Made by a program: the position numbers and the translations under genes. The notes beneath the pieces are model-generated. The model was not told the origin of the DNA. It saw nothing but the letters and a program-made list of their open reading frames with translations, and did not search any database. A stretch of 43,743 nucleotides of DNA from an uncultured Lachnospiraceae bacterium (GTDB taxonomy: Bacteria > Bacillota > Clostridia > Lachnospirales > Lachnospiraceae), in the NCBI GenBank assembly GCA_947175035.1, contig CAMWLG010000026.1:1-43743 (forward strand), read 5' to 3'. Shown here piece by piece: positions 15,934-25,444 of the stretch (position 1 is its first letter; every line of letters starts with the position of its first letter).

Positions 15934-18057
15934 ATGGATGCCGTTTTCATCAAACTTTTGAACATGAGCATTGCGGCAAGCTGGCTGATCCTGGCGGTCA
16001 TCCTTTTGCGCGTGCTGTTATGGCACTCTCCCAAATGGATTCGCTGTATCCTGTGGGGAATCGTGGCGGTGAGGCTTGTGTGCCCCATCTCTATCGAGAG
16101 TCGGTTTAGTCTGATTCCCAATGCGGAACCTGTGGATCCCGCGGTTGTGTGGTATTCCCCCACGCCGACCATTGACAGTGGGGTGGAGGTCATTGATCAG
16201 GCGGTCAATCCTGTGATCAGTGAGAGCTTTGCGCCAACGCCGGGAGCCAGCGTGAATCCGTTGGCGGTGTGGATGTATCTGGCGGGCATTGTCTGGGCAA
16301 TCGGGTTGGTTGTCCTGTTGGGCTATGGGCTGTTTAGCTATGTTCGTCTGCACCGGGTTGTCTCGGAGGCGGTACTTTTGCGGGATAATATATGGGTCGG
16401 TGATTCCGTGGGCTCCCCGTTTATTCTCGGGGTGATACGGCCGAGAATCTATCTTTCGTCCGGCATGGAGGAAAGTCAGATGTCCTGCATCCTTGCCCAT
16501 GAACAGGCTCACTTAAAGCGCAGGGATCACTGGTGGAAGCTGCTGGGGTATCTATTGTTGTCGGTATATTGGTTCAATCCCCTTTCCTGGGCGGCATATG
16601 CCCTTCTGTGCCGTGATATCGAGCTGGCCTGTGACGAAAAGGTAGTCCGCGGCTGGGAGGAGGCTGAGAAAAAACAATATTCCAGGACACTGGTGTCCTG
16701 CAGCATGCAGCGAAAGAGAGTGATGGCATGTCCCCTTGCCTTTGGCGAGGTGGGGGTGAAGCAGAGGGTGAAAGCGGTGTTAAGCTATCGCAAACCGGCT
16801 TTCTGGATCGTGCTCATTGCGATTGTGGCCTGTCTGGTCACCGCGGTCTGCTTCCTGACGAATTCACCAAGGCCCTATCAGGTCAGGGTGACCATACCGG
16901 CGAAGGGCACGGGAAATTTTTATTATTCTGACGAGGAAATCTGTCCCAAGGGCAGGACTCTCACGCTCTATGCCGGCGAAGGTATGGGGGACGGCGAGGT
17001 CGTGCTGCTGCCTGTGGAGTGGCAGGAGGAAAACGCCTATGAACCCACCTATATCACGCGGGGGATGCCCGTGAAGATGCAGGTGGAAAAGGGCGCGTGG
17101 TTCAAGATCGGCGTGAACACCCGGAATCCGTCGGAGGAAAGCAAAAACGTGTATATCACAGCGGAAAATGTGGATGTGCGCATTGCTTCCACAGTCAGTA
17201 ATGAGGGCGTGCAGGAGACCGGCAAGGAAGGTCTGACGGATGCGAGCGAGGCAGGAGCGCAGGAGACTGAAGGAGACAGGGCACCGAGTGCGGAAACGAC
17301 AGAGCTGACCACGGATAGCAGTTTGGGGCCAGATAGCTCGGAGGTTGCTTATATCGTCATCACAAACGGCAATACGGGGGACGAGATGACATTTGGCCAA
17401 GCTTCTCCTGCGTTTCATGACTTGTTACAGTTATATGGGCAATTGGATTTTACCGCTGAAACAGAGGAGAACACACGGGTAGGATATCACTGTGTGATGA
17501 GACTGAAAGATGCAGACGGCGTGATCCTTCATACGGTAACCCCCTATAAGGACGGTTTTTCTATGGATGGCTTATTTTACCTCTATAATGGGATGATGGG
17601 TCTTGACCAGCCTTCCGTGAATCTGATGAATGCCATGGATGCCCTGTTTTATCCGCCGTCTGAGGATCAGATCATAGCGAGGGTGCTTGGACGCACTGCG
17701 GTTGGGTGGAGTAATAGCATGAATTTTGATTCAGACGCGGATATTTTGGTTAAGATGGCGGCGGATTCCACCGGGGAATACGAGGTATATGGCATTATCA
17801 GCAAGGAAATGGGGGCGTATGGCCTGGTGTTGAATGACATCATAGACGGGGATGATAATCATAGCTATGTCTACACACCATGGGTTTATACAGGAGTTCC
17901 ACAGGATAAGCCGAAGCTGGAATGGTCAGAGGACGGCAAGGTGCTTTGGTTTTCCTATATTGCGGCTGAGGAGAATGGGGAATATGTGTGGAGAAGGTGT
18001 ATTGTGGATTGCGGATATGAAACGGGGCATATGGAGTTGTTGGGGAAGGAGAGGTGA
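15934..18057 (+). CDS. BlaR1/MecR1-like M56 membrane peptidase with large C-terminal domain
   Basis: A 707-residue antirepressor-type membrane protease. N-terminal membrane segments (about 10-30, 36-52, 108-135) precede the zinc motif HEQAH at 189-193, and DIELACDEKVVRGW follows as the second conserved M56 block. A further membrane segment lies near residue 290 (FWIVLIAIVACLVTAVCFL). The remaining 400 residues are extracytoplasmic and include a Glu/Thr/Ser-rich linker. I see no penicillin-binding SxxK domain, so the signal is probably not a beta-lactam bound in the BlaR1 manner. The ATG at 15934 follows AAGGGGG; BlaI ends three bases earlier. Confidence 0.88.
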   Translation: MDAVFIKLLNMSIAASWLILAVILLRVLLWHSPKWIRCILWGIVAVRLVCPISIESRFSLIPNAEPVDPAVVWYSPTPTIDSGVEVIDQAVNPVISESFAPTPGASVNPLAVWMYLAGIVWAIGLVVLLGYGLFSYVRLHRVVSEAVLLRDNIWVGDSVGSPFILGVIRPRIYLSSGMEESQMSCILAHEQAHLKRRDHWWKLLGYLLLSVYWFNPLSWAAYALLCRDIELACDEKVVRGWEEAEKKQYSRTLVSCSMQRKRVMACPLAFGEVGVKQRVKAVLSYRKPAFWIVLIAIVACLVTAVCFLTNSPRPYQVRVTIPAKGTGNFYYSDEEICPKGRTLTLYAGEGMGDGEVVLLPVEWQEENAYEPTYITRGMPVKMQVEKGAWFKIGVNTRNPSEESKNVYITAENVDVRIASTVSNEGVQETGKEGLTDASEAGAQETEGDRAPSAETTELTTDSSLGPDSSEVAYIVITNGNTGDEMTFGQASPAFHDLLQLYGQLDFTAETEENTRVGYHCVMRLKDADGVILHTVTPYKDGFSMDGLFYLYNGMMGLDQPSVNLMNAMDALFYPPSEDQIIARVLGRTAVGWSNSMNFDSDADILVKMAADSTGEYEVYGIISKEMGAYGLVLNDIIDGDDNHSYVYTPWVYTGVPQDKPKLEWSEDGKVLWFSYIAAEENGEYVWRRCIVDCGYETGHMELLGKER

Positions 18058-18191
18058 AAGGTTATTAATATTGCTTATAGATGCTGATAAGGCAGGGACG
18101 GGCGGAGGATTGGATGTTGTGGGTAAAACGAATGAATAACATTCAGGCGGGGCAGAGGAGATTGTGGAAGAAGAAAATATATATTGTCTAC

Positions 18192-18233
18192 AATTTTGAA
18201 AGAGTGTGGCGAAGGTCATGCTCTTTCAAAATT
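18192..18233. other. Hairpin downstream of the M56 gene
   Basis: A perfect 13-bp stem AATTTTGAAAGAG/CTCTTTCAAAATT around a 16-base loop. There is no downstream T-run, so it is a weak terminator candidate for the blaI-M56 operon. The rest of the 349-base gap (18058-18406) holds only the palindrome and promoter listed separately; I see no gene in it. Confidence 0.6.
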
Positions 18234-18315
18234 ATAGAATATTATATGGTGCTAATTGCTTGACATGGAGTTACTTTCCCATAGAATGTTTGCTCACCAG
18301 TAACAAATAGTGAAG

Positions 18316-18344
18316 AATCGCAAAAACAAATTGTTTTTGCGATT
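18316..18344. promoter_or_regulatory. Perfect 29-bp palindrome upstream of the R-M operon
   Basis: Arms AATCGCAAAAACAA and TTGTTTTTGCGATT flank a single central A. It ends 14 bases before the -35 box of the next promoter. No T-run follows, so it is unlikely to be a terminator. A binding site for the ribbon-helix-helix protein encoded first in the operon is a reasonable hypothesis. Confidence 0.7.
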
Positions 18345-18358
18345 TGCCGGGTAAAGTA

Positions 18359-18386
18359 TTGACAATGCACTACAAAATGATATAAT
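18359..18386 (+). promoter_or_regulatory. Promoter of the defence R-M operon
   Basis: A perfect TTGACA (18359-18364), a 16-base spacer and a perfect TATAAT (18381-18386), 20 bases before the ATG of the RHH gene, with TTGGAGGT as ribosome site. Expected to be strong unless repressed. Confidence 0.85.
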
Positions 18387-18406
18387 AATATTTTGGAGGT
18401 ATAGTC

Positions 18407-18589
18407 ATGAAAAAATCAACATCAATAAGTATACGGGTAACAGAAGAAGAGCTTGAGATGTTTAAGAGAGCTGCAAATCTCGAATCGTATGGCTCATACA
18501 GTGAGTTCGTGAGGCGAACCGCCCTTAAAGCTGCCTCAAAGATCATAAAAGAAAGTGATAAGGAAAGCGGGGAAATAAAAAATGAATAA
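18407..18589 (+). CDS. Ribbon-helix-helix DNA-binding protein
   Basis: A 60-residue protein, KKSTSISIRVTEEELEMFKRAANLESYGSYSEFVRRTALKAASKII, with the RHH pattern: a beta strand with alternating polar residues (STSISIRV), helix A and helix B with SYSEFVR. Such proteins act as dimers as autoregulators or antitoxins. Its last eight bases overlap the methyltransferase start, so it is the first gene of the operon and probably its regulator. No toxin partner of the usual kind is adjacent. Confidence 0.8.
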   Translation: MKKSTSISIRVTEEELEMFKRAANLESYGSYSEFVRRTALKAASKIIKESDKESGEIKNE

Positions 18590-20000
18590 CAGCCTCATTG
18601 AACGTATGAGAGAAGAACAATATAGACTTGTTAGTATTGATCTGTTTTCGGGACCGGGAGGATTGTGTACCGGTTTTAAGTGGGCAGGAATACTGCCGCT
18701 TATTGCTGTTGAGTGGACAGATACTACGGTGGAAACCTATTCGGCTAGCCATAATGCTGAAGTAATGCATATGTCAATGTATTCTGACGAAAATGGTATT
18801 CATCAGGAGTATTTGGAACAATTTATGCATGAGAGTACACGTACTTTACTCATTCATGGTGATATTAATCTTGTTGCAAGTGGAATGATCAGGGATCTTT
18901 TGCTTGCAAGATATGGGATTGATTCTGAAAACGAAACCGTTGATGTGGTTTCTGGTGGTGCGCCTTGTGAGAGTTTTAGCATGGCTGGAACCAGAACGCT
19001 TGGTGATGAACGAGATGATTTGTTTAGCAATATCGTTAGAATATCAAGAGCGGTAAGAACAAAAGTGATATTGTTTGAAAATGTAAAAGGGATGTTCTCC
19101 AAGAAAAGTGCTGATGGTGTTAAAGGAGGAATATTCACTTACATTTGTGATACTTTCGAAGATGATAGTGTTCAGCCGAGTTATAGATTGGCATCAAGGA
19201 ATCAGGAAGAAATACTACTGAGGGCATGTGACTATGGAGTCCCACAAGCAAGAGAAAGACTGTTTCTTGTGGGAATTAGAAGAGATCTAAATGATGTGAC
19301 CTTCACTTACCCGGAGAGGACACATGGGCCGGGTTGTGCGCGCCCTTTTGTGACCGTCATGGATGCTATATCTGATCTTCCACAGGTAGATATGGGGGAA
19401 GGTGATGATTTGATAGAATATCATCGTCCGGAGAACTATGTATCTGAGAACCAGCAAAGATTTGTTTCAATTATGCGGGGGGATTATGACGGTGATGGAA
19501 TCCACTCTCATGTTCCAGGACACTTTGCAAATGGGGAGCTTTTTAATGACCATAATGTGAGTTCCCATAAAGGTCCCGGGCATATCCAAAGGAAACAGGA
19601 GCTACTTGCGTTAATTCCTGGGGGAAGTAGTATGAGAGCAACATTTGATCGTTTAACGGAAGATGGAACGATAGAACAGTACAGACATTTGTTTCCGAAT
19701 ACAATATATGGAAGCAGAAACCGAAGGCTGATTTGGGATGAACCAAGTTTTACGGTTACATCTCATTGTTTAGATGAAATTCTTCATCCAGTTTTGAACA
19801 GGGCCATTACACCTCGTGAGGCTGCTCGTTTACAGAGCTTTCCAGATTGGTATCAGTTTGCGGGGCCATATGTACAGTTTCATGGTGATAGAGAACAGGA
19901 CAAATATGAGCAAATCGGAGACGCAATTCCTCCGTTATTAGCAAATGCCATTGCGAGAGAACTTGTAAGGGCATTAATAGGAGATGGTGATCATGAGTGA
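18582..20000 (+). CDS. DNA (cytosine-5) methyltransferase
   Basis: A 472-residue C5-MTase that transfers a methyl group from SAM to cytosine in a specific DNA site. Motif I is FSGPGGLCTGF (22-32); motif IV is GGAPCESFS with catalytic Cys129 (a variant of the usual PPCQ); motif VI is FENVKG; motif VIII is QARERLFLVGIR; motif IX is REAARLQSFPDWYQF; motif X is QIGDAIPPLLANAIA. The segment between VIII and IX should be the target-recognition domain. It is second in the operon, overlapping genes on both sides by eight bases. The target sequence cannot be read from the protein. Confidence 0.95.
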   Translation: MNNSLIERMREEQYRLVSIDLFSGPGGLCTGFKWAGILPLIAVEWTDTTVETYSASHNAEVMHMSMYSDENGIHQEYLEQFMHESTRTLLIHGDINLVASGMIRDLLLARYGIDSENETVDVVSGGAPCESFSMAGTRTLGDERDDLFSNIVRISRAVRTKVILFENVKGMFSKKSADGVKGGIFTYICDTFEDDSVQPSYRLASRNQEEILLRACDYGVPQARERLFLVGIRRDLNDVTFTYPERTHGPGCARPFVTVMDAISDLPQVDMGEGDDLIEYHRPENYVSENQQRFVSIMRGDYDGDGIHSHVPGHFANGELFNDHNVSSHKGPGHIQRKQELLALIPGGSSMRATFDRLTEDGTIEQYRHLFPNTIYGSRNRRLIWDEPSFTVTSHCLDEILHPVLNRAITPREAARLQSFPDWYQFAGPYVQFHGDREQDKYEQIGDAIPPLLANAIARELVRALIGDGDHE

Positions 20001-21165
20001 TAATACGGAAAAATCGAATCGGGGACGAAGTGGACAAGAGAATTTGAAGGATATTATTGAGTCTTTGCAAGCTAAAGACTATATCGTCTCTTATGAAACT
20101 GATTATAGGGATGGTTACAAAGGGTTTGATCCTAAACAATTTTTTTTCCAATATTTGATCGAGTATGAGAACAAGGAAATCTGGATATTGCATTCTACAA
20201 CATCAATAAGAAGTGACAGAATGAATATCCAGCAATGGAATGCTGAGCATTTAAAACGACTCAATGGGTATATAAAGAAGGCGTATGTTGTTTATCCAAA
20301 CGGTTTGTCGGATCAGGAATTAAGAAATGCAAAAAATTATCAGGACAAATTAGAAGAGGGTATCCAGTATTCGGCTGTTGACGGTGTGGTTAGTCAAAGC
20401 GAAATGTACTCAATTGTGGAACGCTATGCGCTGGAGTTGCTGGGAAGCAAAGGCAAGGCGTTGGCAAAACGTGGTAATAACTTCGAGAGTTGGGTGACTG
20501 AGATATTGAACAGTACTGAGAATTTTCTTAAATGGAAGAATAATGATCCGATAAAAACAGGATTTGTTTATGATATTTTTATTCGGCTTGTCGAAAATAT
20601 GGATCTGAAAAAGCAAGATGTTGTCAGTATTAATGCCACGAACGATGTGCCACGTCTTCCGTCTGGAGGTAAAGCAAAAACAGACATTCTTGTAACGGTA
20701 GATACTTTTGATGGGGAATATACATTTACCTACAGTTGCAAGAAGACTGGAAGTGATTGGGTAAGTGCACATGAGTATTCAGCTGATCAATTTGTAGATA
20801 CATTAGGAATTGATGACCCCGGTTTGGTGGTAGCACTCAATGATTTTCAGACATGTGGAACTATAGAAAAACTTCCAAAGCCATCATATGAAGCTTTAAG
20901 TAGAAGATTATCGGCATATAATGAAAAACTGAACAAATGGGTTCTTGGAGGAATTGGAGGCCAGGGAGATCCTGAAACACAATGGGCACATAATATAATC
21001 ACATATAATGAAAATACAGCAAGTTTCAAGATTGAAAGTATTGATGACTATGTTGAATCCCTAGAAAGAAAGGGAATGACAGGAAATTTTGGAACGCTCT
21101 TTAGATGGACATATCCATCGGGTGGTCTTGGAAAGCGGATTCAACTAAAGATGAAAGTAGAATAG
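19993..21165 (+). CDS. Probable type II restriction endonuclease (MspI-like)
   Basis: A 390-residue soluble protein directly after the C5-methyltransferase. The stretch KAKTDILVTVDTFDGEYTFTYSCKKTGSDW fits a PD-(D/E)XK-like core: an Asp, then 17 residues later S-x-K-K, spacing close to the D...N-x-K arrangement described for MspI. Overall it recalls MspI-family enzymes, though it is longer. The ATG at 19993 has AGGAG nine bases upstream; an in-frame ATG at 19984 would leave no room for that site. Position and motif support an endonuclease; family assignment is moderate. Confidence 0.65.
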   Translation: MSDNTEKSNRGRSGQENLKDIIESLQAKDYIVSYETDYRDGYKGFDPKQFFFQYLIEYENKEIWILHSTTSIRSDRMNIQQWNAEHLKRLNGYIKKAYVVYPNGLSDQELRNAKNYQDKLEEGIQYSAVDGVVSQSEMYSIVERYALELLGSKGKALAKRGNNFESWVTEILNSTENFLKWKNNDPIKTGFVYDIFIRLVENMDLKKQDVVSINATNDVPRLPSGGKAKTDILVTVDTFDGEYTFTYSCKKTGSDWVSAHEYSADQFVDTLGIDDPGLVVALNDFQTCGTIEKLPKPSYEALSRRLSAYNEKLNKWVLGGIGGQGDPETQWAHNIITYNENTASFKIESIDDYVESLERKGMTGNFGTLFRWTYPSGGLGKRIQLKMKVE

Positions 21166-21179
21166 GGGAGGGATTGTAT

Positions 21180-23720
21180 ATGGCTGAAATAATTGAAAGC
21201 TCGACGATGAATGTTACTCCGATGACAAACATCCTTGTTGTAATAACAGACAATCCTATGAAGCCGTTGCAGACGCTATATGAATTAATCGATAATTGTG
21301 TTGATTCATTCAAGCGGTCTCAACTTATGGGAGTGGAGATTAAGAATCCGCTTATCGATATTAGGATTCCTTCTGCCTCAGATATAAAAAAGAATAAGGG
21401 CGTGCTTACAGTACGTGATAATGCAGTTGGCTTATCGTATGAAGAAACAAACGGAGCAGTTACAGCTGGATACTCAGGAAAGAACAAATATGATACTTTG
21501 GGTCTTTTTGGTATGGGATTTAATATTGCCACAGGAAAACTAGGTGTTGAGACTCACTTTAGGACAACCAAGGAAGAAGATGATTACGCCATAGATGTTA
21601 GAATTAATCTGAAAGAGATGACAAGGCGTAATAGTTATGACATTCCTTGTGAAAAGATAAAGAAGGATGATAGTTTTGTTACAGGCACCATTGTTGAAAT
21701 CTCGCAATGGTGGGAAAAAGGCAACCCTAAGAGAACTCACATTGAAAAGCTTGCCAATATGTCTGATAGGGCAATATGTGATGCAATAGGCAGAGTATAT
21801 GCTACGGTTCTTCGGGAAAATAGAATAAAAATCTTTGTAAATGGGAAGAAATGTGAGGCATATGAATCTTGTTGTTGGTCTGAAAACAGATATGTAGAGA
21901 CAAAAAGATATGGGAAAATATACGCCAAATACGCTGTTGATAAAGTGTTGCATTCGGAACGGAGATGTATAACATGCGGAGCGCTGCTCAACGAGATTGA
22001 TACTATATGTCCAGAATGTGAAAGTAATAAAATTAGGACTATTGAGGAAAGGGTATATGGTTGGGTAGGTATCCAACGTTACTTAGACAGACAGGAATTT
22101 GGTATTGATCTGATTCGTAATGGTAGGGCGATTTGTATTGGTGAAAAAGATGCATTCTTTACTTGGGAAGATGAAACGGGACGTAAAATCCCGGAGTACC
22201 CCCAGGAAAATGAGGGCAGAGGGCGAATCATCGGGGAACTTCACTTTGACCATGTTCCAGTGGATTATACAAAGAGTGACTTCGTCAGAACAACCCCGCA
22301 ATGGGCTAGAGCAATTTCTTATATAAGAGGAGATGCGTCCTTACTTCCGAGGAAACAAGGAGATGTGCCTAATGACTCGATAATGTTTAAGTTATATCAG
22401 GGATACCACCAAATGAGTGTTCCTGGTAAAAAGAGCCTGTATATAGGATATTGGTCTGATAGCCAGAATAAGCCTGTCACATTCGATAAGGCAAAGATGG
22501 ATGAGTATATACAGGGGTTTAAGGAGAAAAAACCCGGATATTATAAAGAAGAAGATTGGTGGGCTCTTGTAGAACAGGCAGATGAGAAGCCAGTAGATGA
22601 ACTGGATACCTGTCCGCAATGCGGCACACAAATCTTTAATGATTCAGAAGTATGTGATATCTGTGGTTATATCCTAAAGGGGAAGAAGTGTATAAATCCT
22701 GAATGCGGAAAGATGATTAGGGCAAGTCAGACAGTATGTGAGCATTGTGGGAAAAGTCAGATAATCGAAATTGAAAAAGAGTGGCGATGCGAAATATGTG
22801 GTACCAAAAACTCTCCAATGACTAATATCTGTAAAAACTGTAGAGAAAATATTGGCGCAAGGCTGCATCTTTCTGAAGAGTATTTGTTGGAATCAGCGGA
22901 AGAAAGTATAGATTATTCAATAGATAATTGCTCGGTGCAGTTGGCGGATGGAAAGTATACGGAAAACTATAAAATATCAACATATTTTACACAAGGACAT
23001 ATTGTTCCGAATAAGAGCAAGATTAATCTTCCTTATTATTCCGTATCAAATATGCAGGGAAAGAAAATTTTCATTGATCTAAAACACCCGCTGTTTACGG
23101 TATACGGAGGAAGACCTGAATATGTAATAGCTTATGAAGCGGCTATCTCTATATACGATAATTATCCAAGCCTTTCAGTAGGATATAAGGAGCATAACGT
23201 CGCTAATTTGATGTGGTCAATCATAAGCACATATTTTTCTGAATCCTTGCAGAATGATGAGAATTCGATTAAGAATAGTATCAATTCTTTGATTACGGAA
23301 ATATATGAACGGCTTGTTGGTACAGTAAAGGATAATATCCAAGATGACTTAGGAAATGAATTAGTCCAGAATGTTGTGAAAAATATTTTAGCAAACAATA
23401 TGGGTGACGAGCTTGGAACAATATTCTCAGATGGAGGGTTTATCCGATACTTAGATGTAAATCAAATTGGAAGACTTTTTGATATAAAACCAGAACTGTT
23501 CTTTGATGGCGCAGTATTCCACGAAGCATACAAAGATATTGGAGGCGTATCCCCTGAGATAAAATATGATATGCAGAAAAAACTCTGTAGAAAGTATGGT
23601 AATTACATAGACAGCATGGTGGATTTTCTAGATTCAAAGAATATGATTGCAGAGGAAATTGAACGTGCAAAACTTGCGTATGAGATAGTAAAAAAGAAGG
23701 TAGTTCAAGATGTTTATTGA
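21180..23720 (+). CDS. GHKL (MutL/MORC-like) ATPase with four zinc ribbons
   Basis: An 846-residue protein with a Bergerat-fold ATPase at the N-terminus: N-box ELIDNCVDSF (35-44), Asp80 in VRDNAVGL and GLFGMGFNIA (108-117). Four CxxC-pair zinc ribbons lie at about 263-280, 478-496, 504-523 and 537-554. The C-terminal 290 residues are mostly helical and unassigned. MutL/MORC-like ATPases in restriction-modification neighbourhoods are predicted to form nucleotide-dependent DNA clamps. The ATG at 21180 has GGGGAGG upstream; a longer in-frame start at 21105 lies inside the preceding gene. It overlaps the helicase gene by 11 bases. Confidence 0.85.
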   Translation: MAEIIESSTMNVTPMTNILVVITDNPMKPLQTLYELIDNCVDSFKRSQLMGVEIKNPLIDIRIPSASDIKKNKGVLTVRDNAVGLSYEETNGAVTAGYSGKNKYDTLGLFGMGFNIATGKLGVETHFRTTKEEDDYAIDVRINLKEMTRRNSYDIPCEKIKKDDSFVTGTIVEISQWWEKGNPKRTHIEKLANMSDRAICDAIGRVYATVLRENRIKIFVNGKKCEAYESCCWSENRYVETKRYGKIYAKYAVDKVLHSERRCITCGALLNEIDTICPECESNKIRTIEERVYGWVGIQRYLDRQEFGIDLIRNGRAICIGEKDAFFTWEDETGRKIPEYPQENEGRGRIIGELHFDHVPVDYTKSDFVRTTPQWARAISYIRGDASLLPRKQGDVPNDSIMFKLYQGYHQMSVPGKKSLYIGYWSDSQNKPVTFDKAKMDEYIQGFKEKKPGYYKEEDWWALVEQADEKPVDELDTCPQCGTQIFNDSEVCDICGYILKGKKCINPECGKMIRASQTVCEHCGKSQIIEIEKEWRCEICGTKNSPMTNICKNCRENIGARLHLSEEYLLESAEESIDYSIDNCSVQLADGKYTENYKISTYFTQGHIVPNKSKINLPYYSVSNMQGKKIFIDLKHPLFTVYGGRPEYVIAYEAAISIYDNYPSLSVGYKEHNVANLMWSIISTYFSESLQNDENSIKNSINSLITEIYERLVGTVKDNIQDDLGNELVQNVVKNILANNMGDELGTIFSDGGFIRYLDVNQIGRLFDIKPELFFDGAVFHEAYKDIGGVSPEIKYDMQKKLCRKYGNYIDSMVDFLDSKNMIAEEIERAKLAYEIVKKKVVQDVY

Positions 23721-25437
23721 TTATGGAGAGGCGAGTTCAAGTTCATGGCAATCTTTTGAACGCCTTGTCAAGAGAACATTATTAGTGGCTGATTATGAGG
23801 ATGTTCGTATCGTTGGTCAATCTGGCGATAAGGGCGCTGATTTAATTGCGCATAAATATGGAAAAAGATGGCTTTTCCAAGTGAAATGCTGGGGAATCCC
23901 GGTAGGTACAAAGGTCATTGATCGGACACTTGAAGCATGTGCTATCTATGATGCAGATGTTCCAGTAATAGTTTCCTTAAATGGATTTGAAACTGCAGCA
24001 AAAGAACATCAGCGAAAACTCATGGCCAAAGGTATTAATCTACAGTTATGGGATGTGCAGCAACTAAAGAAAATAGCCTCAATAAGTACTAAGGAAGTAC
24101 CAAATCCGTATAAGCCAAGACAATATCAAGAAGAAGCGATAAAAGAAATATGCTATGCTTATTTTAGTGAGAAGAGATCTGCTATGACTGTTCTCGCAAC
24201 TGGACTCGGAAAAACATTTGTTGCAGGTGAAGCATCAAGGCGAATTATGAAGAGTGCAAAAAGAAGATTCCTTGTTTTAGCGCATACAAATGAACTTGTG
24301 TACCAGTTGGAAAGGGAGTTCTGGAAGTTTATGACAATTGATGATAGATCTATTGTCTGGAATGGGAAAGAAAAACCTACAGAGCGTCAATTAGAGGAAT
24401 ACGAGTTTATTTTTGCTTGTATCGACTCGGTATTTAATTATGTGAATAACGGAAACGAATTACCGCTATTTAATGTATGTATAACAGATGAGTGTCATCA
24501 TTGTGGATCTATGATGTATCAAACGGTTTTTGATCATCTTGAATGTGGGACAGTTAACGGACCATTTCTCGTGGGTATGACGGCTACTCCTTGGAGAAGC
24601 GATGAAGTTGAACTTGAAACATATTTTGGAAAACCGTTGATTACTATCGATATGGTGTATGGTATGAAACACGGTTATTTGGTAAATGTAGACTATAGGA
24701 TATATACTGATAATATTGATTGGGATGGATTGAATAATCTTAGTGGTAATAAATTTTCACCGAAACAGATTAATAGGACACTGTTCATCAATCAATGGGA
24801 TGATTCTGTTGTATTTGAGCTACAAAAAACATGGAAAGAACAATATCAGCCTAGAGCTATCATTTTTTGTGGGACGATAGAACATGCTGACACTATGAAA
24901 AGAAAACTAAACCAATTAGGTTTTTGCAAGGCTGAAGCACTTTATTCACAAAATGATAAGGGTTTCTCCATGACACAATTTGACAGAAATCTTATTTTGA
25001 GTAATTTTTCCGAAGGAAAAGTGAACGTTCTTTGTGTAGTTGATATCTTCAATGAAGGGATAGATGTTCCTGATGTTAATATCATAGTATTCCAGCGGGT
25101 TACTCATTCACGGAGAATATTCATCCAGCAACTTGGAAGAGGATTACGTCTTGCCGAGGATAAAGAAAATGTCATTGTGTTGGATTTTGTATCGGATATT
25201 AGAAGATTTGCCGCAGGATTAGAACTTAAGGATGAACTGGAAGGGGAGAAAATTGAAACAGTCAGAATTAATCTTCCAGGAGAGAATAAGGTGACATTTA
25301 GAAAAGTGGCTGGTGAGGATGAAGGAACAGAAAGATTTCTTAGAGAATGGCTTGAAGATATTGCTAGAATTGAATCATTAGGCGAAAATGATGTTGCTTT
25401 AAGATTTCCCCCAACCCAAATTTATTCGGGGAGATGA
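23710..25437 (+). CDS. Mrr-like nuclease fused to SF2 helicase
   Basis: A 575-residue fusion. Residues 1-120 are an Mrr-type restriction domain with GDKGADLIAHKYGKRWLFQVK, giving Asp44 and Gln57-x-Lys59 as the expected active-site residues. The rest is a DEAD/DEAH-box ATPase: Walker A ATGLGKT (163-169), DECH at 260-263, TATP (291-294), and motif VI QQLGRGLRL near the end. The Mrr domain may cut modified or foreign DNA while the motor translocates. AAGAAGG inside the preceding gene serves as its ribosome site; vsr starts seven bases after its stop. Confidence 0.9.
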   Translation: MFIDYGEASSSSWQSFERLVKRTLLVADYEDVRIVGQSGDKGADLIAHKYGKRWLFQVKCWGIPVGTKVIDRTLEACAIYDADVPVIVSLNGFETAAKEHQRKLMAKGINLQLWDVQQLKKIASISTKEVPNPYKPRQYQEEAIKEICYAYFSEKRSAMTVLATGLGKTFVAGEASRRIMKSAKRRFLVLAHTNELVYQLEREFWKFMTIDDRSIVWNGKEKPTERQLEEYEFIFACIDSVFNYVNNGNELPLFNVCITDECHHCGSMMYQTVFDHLECGTVNGPFLVGMTATPWRSDEVELETYFGKPLITIDMVYGMKHGYLVNVDYRIYTDNIDWDGLNNLSGNKFSPKQINRTLFINQWDDSVVFELQKTWKEQYQPRAIIFCGTIEHADTMKRKLNQLGFCKAEALYSQNDKGFSMTQFDRNLILSNFSEGKVNVLCVVDIFNEGIDVPDVNIIVFQRVTHSRRIFIQQLGRGLRLAEDKENVIVLDFVSDIRRFAAGLELKDELEGEKIETVRINLPGENKVTFRKVAGEDEGTERFLREWLEDIARIESLGENDVALRFPPTQIYSGR

Positions 25438-25444
25438 GAAACAA

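Noticed and set aside
16728..16931. Open frames antisense to or out of frame with the M56 gene
   Set aside because: Shadow frames of a GC-rich real gene without ribosome sites or family-like sequence.
18081..18263. 60-codon open frame after the M56 gene
   Set aside because: No ribosome site, overlaps the hairpin at 18192-18233, and shows no family-like sequence.
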